DNA from: Hyparrhenia diplandra
Taxonomy: Eukaryota > Streptophyta > Magnoliopsida > Poales > Poaceae
DNA: 64,000 bases
Direction of reading: 5' to 3'
Assembly (NCBI GenBank): GCA_015847255.1
Contig: JADLZK010009293.1
Coordinates: 124,001 to 188,000, forward strand
Part shown: piece after piece, positions 45,706 through 57,714 of the stretch
Layout: the number at the start of each line of letters is the position of its first letter
How positions within the stretch are numbered: the stretch's first letter is position 1
Made by a program: the position numbers and the translations under genes
The notes under the pieces: generated by a model
Databases searched by the model: none
What the model was told of the DNA's origin: nothing
Seen by the model: only the letters and a program-made list of their open reading frames with translations

Positions 45706-46770
45706 GTAGCTCCTCGAGCCGCCGAGCGAAAGTGAGGACTCGCCCGGGGTTCTCGCTGTTCCGCCGCCTTTGTTGTTTCTCGTGGTGGTTCGTCTACAAG
45801 GGGTGCGCGAAGCGCACCAAGGTGTAGTAACCCCGAGGCCTCGAATGGAATGGTGGATTCCTTCGAGGTCTTTTTATGTCTCGCACGCCGGGCAAGACCG
45901 AAACAGCTCTTAAATTGCGCTTGTTTGTGCGGAGCGTGTTTGTTTTGCGTGGGCAGCCCGAGGCCCCGCTATGTGCGCAAGGTCGACCCAGCCTCCTCGA
46001 CTTTGATCATACGCTCCTCTCCGTCGCCCTCCCGAGAGGGAGGAGGGAGGGAAGACACGTCACAATGCCCCGAAGCCGAATGTGTCGTGCTCCGTGAGCG
46101 TTGTAGCGGGTCCCATTTAAGCTGGTGCCCCGTGCCCCTGCCGGAGCAAGGGTCGGCTATGTGATCCAGATTCACCCCATGAGAACCTCGCGGACCGCTT
46201 AGTAGATCCTGTGGTTTGGGCGGACCAACCCCGAGGGCCTGTAGGCCTCCCACGGATGGGACATCTCTATAAGCCACCGCGGCCTTAAACACGTTGAAAA
46301 TCCGGAGCCCTGGGGGCCGGGTATAGCCGGGTTGTGCATTTCCTCCCGCCCCCGGCTCGGGTTATCCCGAGGCGATCAGAGAAACCCCTTGTGGGCCAAA
46401 CCGCAACCTCTGGGAACGTAGGGTGTGTGCCACCGAGGCCCGCTTTTGTCGCCGGGCGGGGAACCATCATCGGATCGACTTTTTTTGCCCCTTAGGGTCG
46501 GGCGCCCGTCGGGTATGGATGGCGGACGATTTTACCCCCGACCGGGAGGCGAGCGTCTCCTCGCTACGCCGAGGCGGCGTGTTCTGTTCAAGTCCGATGG
46601 GACGGGGCCCCGTGGCTTCCTCGTCGGGCGAAGATCGAGGGCACCGCCAAGGTGCATTAATGCCCTTTGTCGGTTCCACCATGTGGTGAGCCGTTGGATG
46701 AGCGGTTTAGTTCCATCATGGGCCGGCCCATTCAGAGTCGGTTCGATTGCCCGTGCCGACGGTTTGCCTT
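45706..46770. other. Tat non-coding region between 3' LTR and antisense gene
   Basis: About 1 kb of GC-rich sequence sits between the polypurine tract and the TATA box of the antisense gene. No frame matches a known protein. It presumably holds the upstream control region of the antisense gene and the 3' untranslated region of the main transcript. Confidence 0.55.
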
Positions 46771-46778
46771 CCCTTCCC

Positions 46779-46786
46779 TATAAATA
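46779..46786 (+). promoter_or_regulatory. TATA box of the antisense gene in the Tat element
   Basis: TATAAATA lies in the context CTTCCCTATAAATATGGGGG, 181 bp upstream of the likely start codon at 46967. It is followed by a pyrimidine-rich leader (CTTGCTCTTCGCCATCGCC). Position and sequence fit a plant RNA polymerase II core promoter acting opposite to the LTR promoter. Confidence 0.65.
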
Positions 46787-46966
46787 TGGGGGTCGCCGCG
46801 CGTGGCGGATAGTTGCTCCCTTGCTCTTCGCCATCGCCTTCTTGCCTTCTTCTTTGCAAAGAATCGAGAGATAGAGAGATAGTGTGGGAGAGATTAGGGA
46901 GAGATTCACTTGCCTTGCTCGTGTGATCGGGTCGCTAGCGGTTGCCACCCTTCATCGCCTTAATCC

Positions 46967-49900
46967 ATGGCGCAGTAGTAGTGGTGACGGCGCGAGGGAG
47001 GTGCTCGACGACGAGCCGTGGCCGAGGTCGACGGCGACGGAGGAGAAACTTCAGCGCCGGGTCGAGGAAGGGCTCCTCCGCCCCCGCACCGACGAAGAGC
47101 GGCCGAGAGTGGATTGCCCGCATTGGACCGAGGAGGAGCCTAACCCCTCGTGGACGGCTACGTGGTGAGCCTCGATGGATCTTCACCCGGCGTGGCTTTG
47201 GGATGCCGGCGGGTCGGTTCATCCGGCGATCCTCAACTACTATGAAGTCGAAGCCACCACCTGCCTCCGAACTCGATCTCCCGTGCCGCCATCTTCGTCA
47301 CCCTCTCGTGAGGGATTCCCGGGGATCGAGCCGCATTGGGACCTCTCGTTGTGGTTCTTCAAGGCGGACCTCATCGCATCGGTGGCGCAGGGCCGCCCAC
47401 GGAGGGCATTGCGCTGCGTTGGAGGTTGTGCGCTCCAAGTCCGTGCGGAGCAGACGAGGCCGAACCGAGCTGATGGGTACATCGTGATCCAAGCTCACCT
47501 CCTCGAACAAGGGGTGGCAGGATCGGTGGTTCTACCTCCGCAACGATGGGGAACGCTTCCGCTGACACACCGGGCGGGTCCTCAAGCATCGCCCGTAGAA
47601 GTGGAACTGGGGTCCCCTCGAAGGATCACCGTCGGTTGGAAGGCTGAAGCAGCGGTCCTACGGCTGGGGAAGGGATGTGAATGCTACCGCCGTGGTCGCC
47701 GCCTTTCACCGGCGTCGGTTGCCGCCGGGCCGATGGATCGCCCCCGCTCATGTGCAAGATGGCGCCCGACGCCGAGGGTCTTGACGCTGCGTGCGGATGT
47801 CGCCTTCGCTTTCCACCGATGGCCCGGCCAAGAGGGTGAGGGATGTTGGGGTCCAACACCCCCAAGACATATCCCCCGAGATCCCCATGCGCCCGACCGA
47901 GGGTATATCTCCCCGGTAAGTACTTCTTGGCTTCGGTGTCCTTGCTTTGCTTTCGGTGCATTGTTGCCATGGCGGTTCTCACTTTTCCTCCTCACGGGGG
48001 TCGTTTCAACACCAGGGACTCCCTCCTCCCTCCCTGCACTGCATTTGCCCGCCGACCGCCGGAGTTGCGAACCGCGCCGAACGAGCTGCAGAGGGCCCCT
48101 GGCATTGAAGAAGGAGGAGAGGAAGAAGAGGAATGTGGCTCGCGAGAAGCCGGGTCGAGCAATGAAGCGGGGTGAGTCGCCCGATACCCGACTACCGAGG
48201 AGGACGACAACTCCGGAGGATGAGTTCTATGTGAACTCGCTCGATGATGACATGGGAGCTCGGATGGACCAAGCCATGGGGCTCCGGACCCTGGTCGGGG
48301 CTCCAAGATACGAGCCCGAGCCCGAGCCCGAGACGCCGGGAACAACCGGCACCCGCGGCGCCCCGAGGGTTCCTCCGCCGAGTCCTCGGGACCATTGGTG
48401 TTGGCCACGTCGGCACTTCGGGCGTCGCAGGCGAGGCCCGAAGGGAAGAACCGACGCCCCGCCACGAGTACCTCAGCGCCGCTGGCACGGTTCGGGGACG
48501 AGCCGGGCGACCCGTCCCGATCCAGCCCCCGTCGCGTCTGGCGTCGTGGGGGAGACGGCGCGTCAGTGCGACGCTGAGGTCGCAGCCATCGCGCTCGTCC
48601 GGCGCCGAGGGCGATACCTCGGGCTTCATGAGTTTTCGTTTTGCCTTTGCAATCTTGATTTTCTTCGGGCGTATGGTTGCCTTGTTTTGGCGTGTGCCGG
48701 GCCTTAGGAAACTGGGCGGCTAACCTCGCACCCCAAGAAGGCCCTGAAGGCTAGCGCTCAATCCTCCGCCCGGCGCCTGCACCCGTGGGTCGGCCGGGTG
48801 AAGATGCCTCACGGCCCGCGCCGAGTCCTACGGGTGGCGCCGGCCCTCGAGCCCTAAGGGTGGTCCTGAACCCGATCGCCCGAGGCCGCGCGAAGGCGGT
48901 ACACAGGCCCATGGCGGCGATGGTGGGTTGGCTGTCCGGTGATGGTGATCGACACGGAGGACTTGGTCGCACCACGGGACACCGCCTCGGTGCCGAGCAA
49001 GTGGCGGCGCCCGAGGGAGGTCGTGCCGCCGCCCGCCCGAGGAGGAGTCCCCTTTGCTCGGGGAGTTCTCGCAAGAGGAGCTCTTCGATGCGGGCGGAGA
49101 CGCCGCAAGTCTCCGCTTGCTCGCGCCTTGCTGACCCGGGGGCACATGAGCCGCACAACCCCGACTTCCCACCGGCCTCCACGTGTCCGGGTTCGGGAGG
49201 CCCTTGGCGAAGCGTCGTCTTCAGCCATGGTGAGGACACCCCCGTGGTCACCGTGGAAGGGCCCCTCGACTTCTATTGGTCTGGTTTCCCGAGGTGCGGG
49301 AGTTGCCGGTGGAAGCGGCATTCCCGAGGGATCCAACCCGCCGGGGCGGTCCCCCCTTGACCTTGGGTGATGTTCGGGGTCCCGCCGCGGTGATCGATGA
49401 CCGCTCCGAAGTCCCGGGCGTGGAGGACCGATGAGCAGATCCGTCGGGCCGCCGAGGGCCTAGCGGGATCGGGGAGACCATCACCGGCCGTCTCCGAAGC
49501 CGACGGTAAGTATCTTGATGGCCATCTCCCGATGCATGTCCTTTGTGCTTGCGTCTTGATGAGTAGTATTGTCGTTGCGGACTCTCCGTCGCTTTGCCCG
49601 GGGAGAAGTCCGAGCCTTTTCGCCGTAACGTCGAACCGGAACGCCCTTGGGCAAAAGCTCAGTGAAGTTGGTCCAGGCCCGGAGCGAGACCTCCCCGGCT
49701 TGCTGCTCTTGCCGAGGAGAGGAGTCTCAGCGACAGGCCCTAGCGGCGGAGCTTGTCAAGGCCAGTCCGAGGCCGACAGTCTGGTTGGCGAGATGGCTCT
49801 GATGGTCAAGACTTTCGAGGACGCATGGAAGCAGCCTCTCCAGGCCCTTGGGAGGCCCATGATGAGCGGGACAGTCCCGGGAGGAGGCGAAGAAGCAGCG

Positions 49901-50710
49901 GAGATGTGCAACGCCCTGAGCACCCGCATCGAGAGTTTGGCGCCCGAGGGGAAACCTCGGAAGGAGAAGGACCAGCCCAAAGGTCGCTTGCTACCGAGCA
50001 TGGCGTCATCCGGGCTGGCAAATCAAGTGCCAAGGTACGTCTTATCCCCCTGGTAGGCTTTGTCACCTTCGATTTCGACGTCTTGCTGACATTGTCTTGG
50101 TGGTTGTTGCTAGAGGCGAGAATGTCCGGACCGAGGCCATGAATACCGCGCCACGCCGCCTAAGCGGTCGGAGCAGAGCGTAAGTCGCGCAGAGCCGGAG
50201 GAGGCCTGTCGGGACTTCGCCGCCGCCGGGCGACAACCGGAGGTTGGGCCCGGCTCGCAGCCGCCTCGAGCGTCGCCGGTGGATTCGCCTTCGGCCCGAG
50301 CTCCGAACACCTTCCGGAATGGTATTCGCGACATGCCCGGCAAAGGGTCCGCTTCCCACTTCCGATGGAGTCCAAGACGCCGGGACGGCTGCCGCGACGG
50401 GCTTCTTTCTCGGCTCCGATGACGAGGAGGAGGTTGATCCCGCCGAGAGGGATGCCGCCGATGCCGCCAAGACCAAAAGTCTATATGACTTCGTGGATGG
50501 CGCCGCGACTCGCTGCCCTTCGCGCTTTGAGGACGAGGTGTGTCCCCCGTATTCCCCATAGAGTCCACCTATGAGGCGGACACGGAGATGGTGGACGCCA
50601 CGCCCCGAGGACGCACCGACGGGCCCGACGCCACCCGGGAGAGGCAGCCGCCGAGGGCGCCTGCTCATGCCGAAGCCTCGCTAGCCGCGCAAGTGAGGCG
50701 CAGTAGATGA
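46967..50710 (+). pseudogene. Antisense gene: 'putative gypsy type transposon' protein, spliced, frameshifted
   Basis: The start ATG lies at 46967; one extra base follows at once, after which the frame reads SSSGDGAREVLDDEPWPRST and EEKLQRRVEEGLLRP. The core matches the grass 'putative gypsy type transposon' family (Pfam Transposase_28): RRGFGMPAGRFIR, AILNYYEVE, GIEPHWDL, WFFKADLI, CALQVRAEQTR. A donor CCG|GTAAGT (47916) follows RGYISP, and an acceptor CTGCAG (48090-48091) precedes LKKEERKKRN, giving a 176-bp intron. Further donors lie at 49506 and 50035, the last pairing with TTGCTAG (50113) for a 79-bp intron. An S/P/E-rich middle contains a (PE)n run near 48316-48336. The reading ends at TGA 50708-50710 after an acidic tail. 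Function is unproven, and several frameshifts remain. Confidence 0.75.
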
Positions 50711-51295
50711 GGCCTCCCTTGCCCCTTGATCCTTCCTTGCATGAAAAAGATTGGAGCTTGTGAGATGGATGTGTATAAACAATGGCGCCGCCCCGAGGTC
50801 TGTGGCCTAGACGGGTGCACTTATGTTTTAAGGTTGCGTTCCTCGGATTTTCATGTTTATTGTGTGGCCAAGGTTGCTTGCCTTATCCGCTCGCAAGGTA
50901 GTGAGCACGGGTGCCCTGGCGGCGGTCCGTTTAGCTCGGCTACTTTGCTTGGGATTTCTCCGCTTGTAAGATATGGCACGGGTGCCCCGGGGTGCCCCGC
51001 TTGGTTCGGCTATCTTACTTAGATTTTCAAGCATGTGCGACCCTCGCAGCTTAAAAACAATCGATCCGAGTATACGCACGAGAACTTTTTGCTGAAAAAA
51101 AGTTTCAAAAAAAAAAAGAGGAGGAGGGGTCCGAGGGGTCCCCGTGTAGCCCCCGAGGGAGTTTTAGTCTTGTACTGGACGAGGCTAAGACTCCTTAAGG
51201 TTTGCACGAGAAGTACTTTTTTCGTAAAAAGATGTAGATCTTTTTATTGAGCGAAAAAAACACAGGTGTTTGACTTCTAGTGCGGAATTTAAGGG
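50711..51295. other. Tat spacer between the convergent antisense gene and pol
   Basis: This region lies between the two 3' ends, so it should hold both terminators. It includes two copies of a unit of about 80 bp with GCACGGGTGCCC and GGCTACTTTGCTT/GGCTATCTTACTT (about 50904-51020), an A-rich tract (51091-51118) and an AT-rich segment (51210-51260). No frame is convincing. Confidence 0.5.
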
Positions 51296-52260
51296 TAGAA
51301 GTTTAATTAAGTCGTTTCTATGTTCCAAGCGTTGAGTAGATTTTCCCTTCTCATTCTTAAGCTTGTAGGTCCAGGGCTTTAGTATTTCGGCGATGAAATA
51401 CGGCCCTTCCTGTGGTGGCGTGAGTTTGTGACGCCCCCTTTGTTATCTTTTTCACCGACGAGCACGAGGTCGCTGACTTGAGCTCCCGAGGTTTACTCGC
51501 TTGGCGTGATATTTTGCGCAGCAGCCCCGCCGATATCTCGCCGAGTGCAAGAGCGCAACGCCTCGGGCCTCACAACTTGGTCTATGGAGTCTTGCCTCGC
51601 CCGCCGGCTGCCTTGCTCGCTGTAGGCTTGCAGCGCCTGGGACCCGTATTCTATGTCCGTGGCGTGATTGCCTCGGCCCCATAGACTAGAAAGAACGGGC
51701 CGAATCCCGCGGGCTCGGCTTTCGCCGCTCGAAGGCTCCATAGAACCAATGGCAGCTCCCCGGTACCACCTCTTGCCGCATCGTTCAGCCGATTGAAAAT
51801 TCCCGCTTGAGCCCTTGTAGGATCATGCCGCTGGCACGCTCCACTTGACCATTGGTCTTCAGTGAGCTACGGCCGAGGTATCGACCCGATGCCATAGTCG
51901 TCACAAAAGTCAAGGAATTTCTTCCCCACGGTTGGTTCCGTTGTCCGTGATGATGGAGCCCGACTCAAAACGGAGATGATATCCTCAAAGAATTTCACCG
52001 CTTCCCTCGTGTGAGGGTTCACCACGGGTCGGGCTTCAATCCATTTGGAGAACTTGTCGATGGCGACTAGGACGTGAGTGTGTCCTCCGGCGCCCTTTTC
52101 GGGGGTCCAATCATGTCGAGTCCCCACACCGCAAATGGCCACGTAAAGTGGGATGGTTTTGCGATGCTTGAGCCGGAGATGCGTCCCGCCCCGCGCGTAG
52201 AATTGGGCATTTGCAGGTGCGCCACGACTTGATTTGCGTCCCATACCGCCGAGGGCCGCA
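51296..52260 (-). pseudogene. Tat integrase
   Basis: Integrase inserts the DNA copy into the host chromosome. In minus-strand order: remains of the zinc-binding N-domain (GQGFCGPRRYGTQIKSW and a C-x-x-C-like CKC, about 52270-52200), the core with the first catalytic D in VAIDKFSKWIEARPV (about 52050), the second D in IITDNGTN (about 51945, in another frame) and the E in TNGQVERA (about 51850). A C-terminal GPY/F motif (EGPYFIAEILKPWTYKL, about 51350-51406) follows. The frame ends near 51296. At least three shifts separate these blocks. There is no chromodomain after GPY/F, in line with the Tat lineage. Confidence 0.75.
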
Positions 52261-54240
52261 GAAGCCTTGCCCGAAGACTTTACCGACTAGCGTCCTGGGG
52301 CGGCGTGGTGACCGCACTCCCTCGGTGTGTGTCTTCGAGCAATTCTTTGCCTTCACCGAGGGTATGCATCGCATGTACACTCCCGAGGCTCCTCTCTTGT
52401 AGAGTTCCTTTTTTTCTCCAATTAGCGCAAAAGGATTTGGCCCTTCGGGCCAACCGGCGAAGCTCCCCGGTCTTGTCCTCGGGCAGCTCATCTCGATGAG
52501 GTACTCCAACAGCGGCTTCCTCCGGGGCCAGAACTGGTCGACCGCCATTGCTTCGGCGTGGCCCGCCCCGGGCGCCTTCTTGAGCCCCCCGAGGGTATTT
52601 CCAAGGGTATGTACTTGACCGAGGGTTCATTGAGGTCTCGGGTAAGCACGCGGGGGGAAGACCTCGGGTTGCCGCGACCTTGGCAAGCTCATCCGTGGCC
52701 TCATTATAACGCCCGGGTATGTGTTTGTGCTCGAGTCCATGGAATTTTTCCTCCGCCTTGTGCACTTTCGGCAAGACGCCTCCATCTTGGGGTCGTGGCA
52801 CGCCGAGGCCTTCATGACTTGGTCGATGACCAGCCGCGAATCCCCGGTTTCCAACCGTCGGATCCCGAGGTCCGCCGCGATCCGAGACCATTGACGGCGC
52901 CTACCGTATTCTCGCGACGTTGTTGAGGCGGGGAAAATGCAAATGGGATGGCATACCCGTGTGAACCCCGAGAGGTGAGATGAAGAGCAATCCAGCCCCG
53001 CGCCTGTCTTCATCATGGATCCATCGAAGAACATGGTCCAAAGACTCGGCCCGGATGGGTGCGGGGGTAGCCGTATCCGGTCCATTCAGCCACAAAGTCG
53101 GCTAGGACTTGGGACTTGATCGCCCGGGGGTTGGAACGATTGTGGTTTTCGCCCATGAGCTCCACCGCCCACTCCGCCACTCTTCCCGTGGCCTCTCGGT
53201 TTTGGAGAATCTCCCCGAGGGGGAACGAGGACACCACGGCAATGGGGTGCGCGAGGAAGTAGTGACGAAGCTTCCTTCGCGTTAGTACGATGGCATACGC
53301 CAGTTTCTCGCATCTGCGAATACCTTGTCTTTGTGTCGGAAAGCACTTCACCGATGAAGTAAATGTGGCGTTGAACGGCAACGTGTGCCCTTCTTCCCGA
53401 CGCCTACTACGCCCACCGCGCCGACCACTGGTAGTGGCAATGACGTATAAGAGCAAGGTTTCTCCCGGATTTGGCGGTACCGGGGACCTGGGTGGGTTCG
53501 AGGAGTTTCTTGAGGTTGCCGAGGGCTTCCTCGGCCCTGGGGTCCGTGCAAAGCGCCCGGATTTCATGGAAGGAGTTGGTAGAGGGGCAGGCCCTTCTCC
53601 CCGAGGCGTGAGATGAACCTCGCTTAGTGAAGCCCGGGCAGCCCATGACCTTTCGTACTCCCTTGAGGTCCCGGTCCGGACCCATCTTGGTGATTGCGTC
53701 CACCTTGGTCGGGTTTGCTTCGATGCCTCGTTGAGAGACAATAAAGCCCAACAACATCCCCGGGGAACCCCGAATACGCACTTCTCGGGGTTGAGCTTGA
53801 CTCCCTTCTTGTTTAGGCACTCGGAAGGTCTCCCCGAGGTCTCCCACGAGGTCCGATGTTTTCTTGGATTTGACCACAATGTCATCGACGTAGGCCTCAA
53901 CTATCCGCCTCCGATGAGTTCCCGAAGATGATTTTGCATGCATGGTATGTTGCGCCCCGGCGTTGCTTTCGGCCCAAGGGCATGGTGAGGTAGCAATACA
54001 TCCCGAAGGGTGTTATGAACCAGGTCGCGAGCTGGTCGGACTCTTTCATTTTGATCTGGTGATAACCGGAATATGCGTCAAGAAAGGACAACGTTTCACA
54101 TCCCGCCGTGGAGTCGACAATTTGGTCGATTCGAGGCAAAGGAAAAGGAACTTTTGGACATGCTTTGTTGAGACTAGTGTAGTCCACACACATCCGCCAT
54201 TTCCCATTCTTTTTCTCTACTAATACGAGGATTAGCTAAC
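52261..54240 (-). pseudogene. Tat reverse transcriptase and RNase H
   Basis: The RT reads VDYTSLNKACPK (about 54180), FLDAYSGYHQIKM (about 54060-54090), FITPFGMYCY and the YVDD active site (EAYVDDIVVKSKK; catalytic YVDD at 53881-53892). LLGFIVSQRGIEANP (about 53720) marks the connection. The degraded string LLLYVIATT near 53440 may be the first RNase H. A second, better kept RNase H begins WTMFFDGSMMKTGAG (about 53030) with a later D (GDSRLVIDQV, about 52820). Two RNase H domains in a row are characteristic of Tat elements. Many one-base shifts occur, mostly at C/G runs. Confidence 0.78.
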
Positions 54241-55320
54241 CACTCGGGATGGAATACTTCTTTTATAAATCCGGCCTAAAGCAGCCTTGTGGATCTCCCC
54301 CGATGATCTTCCGCAAGGCCATCGAAACGCCGCAAGCGCCGTGTGTCGGCTTTGAGCCCGGCGGATGTCTAGGGAGTGCTCGGCGACATCCCCGGTATGC
54401 CCGGCATGTCCGAGGGTCCCCATGCAAACGTCCGGGCATTCGCACGGAGGAAGTTGACGAGCACCGGCCTCCTATTTTGGATCTAGGTCCGAGCCGATGG
54501 TCGGCAGCCTTCTCCTTCGGGTTCTTGGGATCGAGTGGGACCTTCTTTGTGCCCGAGGAGGGCTCGAAGTTCGCGGGCGCTTGGCCTCGTGCTCGATCAT
54601 GATTTCATCAAAGCTCCTTTTCGCGTCGGCGATGAGTGCCTAAGAATCCGGCGAGTGCCTCGGCGTACTCCACGCCTCTCTACATCGCACTCATATGCGT
54701 GATGGTGTGAGGGGCCGATGGTGATGACACCGTTTGGCCCCGGCATCTTGAGCTTGAGGTGCGTGTAGTTCGAACAGCCATGAACTTGGCGTAACAAGGC
54801 CCGCCCGAGGAGTGCGTGGTGGGTACCGCGGACCCCAAGAAACTCAAATGTGAGAGTCTCCCCGCCTCGAAGTTCGAGGGGTCTCCAAAGCACACCGGCA
54901 AGTCAATCCGCCCGAGGGGCTTAAGTTGCTTGCCTGGGACGACGCCATTGAATGCCGGCCCTCCGTGGCGGATCTTGGACTTGTCCACCCCGAGGAGGTC
55001 GAGGGTTTCTTCGAGATAAGATTGAGGCTGCTCCCTCCGTCCATAGGACCTTGGTGAGCCAAGTGTTGGCGATGATGGGATCCACCACACCGGATAAGCC
55101 CCGGGTTCGGGATGTCTTTGGGGGTGATCCGACCGGGGTCGAAGGTGATGGCTCGATCCGACCACTTGCGCAGCCGGGGTTTTGGGCCCGTGGCGTGACC
55201 TCCCGACGCTCCTTCTTGCTTGCCGCCGCACGGACATTCTTTGCCGGTGCCGCCGAAGATCATGAAGCGCTTGTTCACCCGGGGAACTCCTCGTTGCCCT
55301 TGGCGCCACCCCTGGGAGCC
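54241..55320 (-). pseudogene. Tat protease region
   Basis: A retropepsin-like stretch reads PMDGGSSLNLI, with the active-site D-G-G-S-S (about 55028-55045) in the form typical of grass gypsy elements, and continues through PLGRIDLPVCFGDPSNF (about 54880-54930). Downstream the frame carries the protease C-terminus (YAKFMAVRTT, about 54780) and the linker to RT. The enzyme would cut the gag-pol chain. Flanking frames are disrupted near 55050 and 54600. Confidence 0.65.
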
Positions 55321-57640
55321 TCTTCCTCTTCACCCTCGGGGATGGCCTTGAGCTTGGCGAAATGTTGGCGTACCTTCTTGCACTCCCCGAGGGTATGCTT
55401 GACCGGGAAGTTATGGTTCTGGCACGGCTTCTTGAGCATGTCGTCGAAGGTTTCTTGTGGCGGGGGCCGGGTCCCCTTGCGGTCGACCGCAGCCACCATG
55501 TCTTCATCATCCGCTTGGGCGGCATGGCCCTTGCCCTTGCGGTTCTTATCCTTCTTCTTCTTCTTCTTGCCCTCCCGAGGTTGAGATCCCCGGGCTCCTC
55601 TTCCTTGCGCTTCCCTTGCCCGAGCCCCGATTGAACAGCCCCGACGGCCTCCTCACCGCTGGCGAACTTGGTGGCGATGTCCACGTTCATTTGCCTCGGT
55701 TGGAGTCCCGGCGCCCCTAGCTTCTTCTCACGAGGTCTCGGCATGAGGTGCCGGCCAAGAAGGCCCCTATGACGTCCGAATCCGTCACATTGGGGAGCTC
55801 GGTCCGCTGCTTGGAGAAACGCCGGATGTAGTCGCGCAAGGATTCGTCGGACTTTTGTCGGCAGTTCCGAAGGTCCCAGGAATTTCCCGGGCGTAGATAC
55901 GTGCCTTGGAAGTTGCCTTTGAAGGTCCTCACCAAATCTGTCCAGTTGGATATGAGGTTGGGCGGAAGGTGTTCCAGCCAAGCTCTGGCAGACTCGGAGA
56001 GGTACAGGGGCAGGTTCCTGATTATCACCTTGTCATCATGTGCCCCCAAGAAACCGACAGGCCGGTCGATAATCGTCCGGCCATACCTCCGGGGACGAAG
56101 TTTCTCCCCGTATATTTCTCAAGGTGGCTAGGTGGCCTGAAACGCATGGGGAGTGGTGCTCTCCCGATGTCCCTTGTGAAGGCCTGCGGCCCGGGGAGGT
56201 TCCGGGGAGTACCCTCGGTCTTCCCGACGTGCATGGGAATCTCGTCCCGCGCGGGCCACCCACGAGGTGGGCTGCCTCCGCCGCGTGCTCGTTGCCGCTC
56301 GATCTCGTCCCTGAGGTCGGGTGCACCTCGGTGACGGTCTTGGCGGGGGTCTTCCATACGATCCCAGACAGGACGGTTGCTGCGGTTGTCGTACAGGCGT
56401 TCCCGGAGTGGCCTTGCCGAGGCCCGGCTTTGCACAGCCGGGCCGAGCCTTGTCGGCTTTTGTCCGGGACTCTCCTCGTCGCCGCGATGTCACGGCCCGA
56501 TCTCCTCGGAGGCCGAGCCTCCGCCTGTTATGCGGCTGCCCTATCAAGGAGATGCCGCAGCCTTCCCGAACGCGTCTTCCCTCGGGCGGTAGAGAGGGCT
56601 CCGGAGGCATCAGCGCACGAGCATTTCGCCGCCCGCACGTTGAATCTTGCTCGGTTGAATGGGGCTGCAATGTCGGAAGGTGTGGCACTCCATTGGCGTA
56701 ACGACGCCGCCCGGGGGCCCCGAGGTGCTCGGGGCCGGCCCACGCCGGGCCGTTCCCGTTGAATGTTCCGCCTCCATCGTGCCGAAGACGAGCGGATTCC
56801 GCCCGAATCCGCCCCCGCAAGTCTTGCGGTTGTGCCAGGCGCCGGCCGAAGCCGTGGCGCCGCGCACGGCCGGACGGGCTGGCCGGTGTGCCGGGGCTCG
56901 CCGTGGCAAGACGCGTCCACCTCGCCCCGCTGACACGCGTTGAACCGCCCATCTTGCGACGGGACTTCAACGTTAAAGCATTCCCTCGTGGGGTCATAGT
57001 ATTCGTCTTCATCGCCGGTGCAAGGAGCGCCGAATGCTTGATGAAGTTTGTTCTCCGGGTGGTAGAGCGAGTCCACCGGTTCGGGGTCCAGCCCCATCGA
57101 CCCCCGCAGGAGGTGGCATGATGGGGTCGCCCCGCATCCTCTCGGAAGGATGCGCTCCTGAATGCGTATCCATGGGGTAGCGTTCCCGTGGAACGACGGA
57201 GGCCCGGCCCGTGCTCTTCCGCGAAGGCTTCGACCGAGGTTTTCGCTGGGCCGTGGATTCACGGGACTCCCTCCGGTATGACTGGAGCGGGAGGCGTCTT
57301 CCGATGATTAGGGTTTCGGGCATCCTTCCACGCAGTGGACGCCCGGGTACGGATCTTCCCGGAGGCCTAGGGTTCCCGGAGCCCTTCTACGAGTCGGCGC
57401 CCGAGGAAATGTCGACGGATTCGAATCCGTTGTTCGAAGCGCGGCGCGCCCGGTGGTTTCGCCTTGCCGCCTCGCGCGGCGGCCCGTGATGGTGGGCACG
57501 CCGTGGTGGCGGCGTCCGCGCTCTTCCTCCGGCCCGGTAGATCCGGCGAAGGATCATCTCGTAGTCGTGGCGGCGTCACACGAATGCCGGCCCAAGAACG
57601 CGGAGTTCCGCGCGGGAGCCCGTGCTCCGGCCGAGCGTGG
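55321..57640 (-). pseudogene. Tat gag
   Basis: The Retrotrans_gag core is open at 56049-55717: KVIIRNLPLYLSESARAWLE, LPPNLISNWTDLVRTFKGNF, LRDYIRRFSKQRTELPNVTD. Upstream (57640-56060) is an R/P/G-rich N-terminal part in several broken frames. Downstream a lysine-rich string encoded by a CTT/CTC-type run (plus 55549-55570) and a C-x-x-H-type motif (NHNFPVKHTLGECKKV, about 55390-55435) match the tail of Tat gags. The exact start codon cannot be chosen because of frameshifts. Confidence 0.7.
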
Positions 57641-57679
57641 TGGGAAACGGCGGAGCCGCCATGAGGGTTGGTGGAGATG

Positions 57680-57712
57680 CGGATTGCACTACGGCGTTCC
57701 CACCGGCGCGCC
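57680..57712 (-). other. Tat primer-binding site (GGCGCGCC type)
   Basis: Just inside the 5' LTR the minus strand reads TTGGCGCGCCGGTGGGAAC (plus about 57696-57714), close to the site TTGGCGCGCCGGTAGGGGAC in element F at 59708-59727. GGCGCGCC-type sites are common in grass gypsy elements; an Arg tRNA primer is likely but not proven here. Confidence 0.6.
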
Positions 57713-57714
57713 AA

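Noticed and set aside
48784..49360. Long open frames on both strands in the GC-rich part of the Tat element
   Set aside because: High GC makes stop codons rare on all frames. Only the plus-strand reading that matches the known antisense protein family is kept.
50063..50668. 201-codon minus-strand frame
   Set aside because: It is a shadow of the 3' part of the plus-strand antisense gene. The minus-strand protein is low-complexity R/S/P with no family resemblance.
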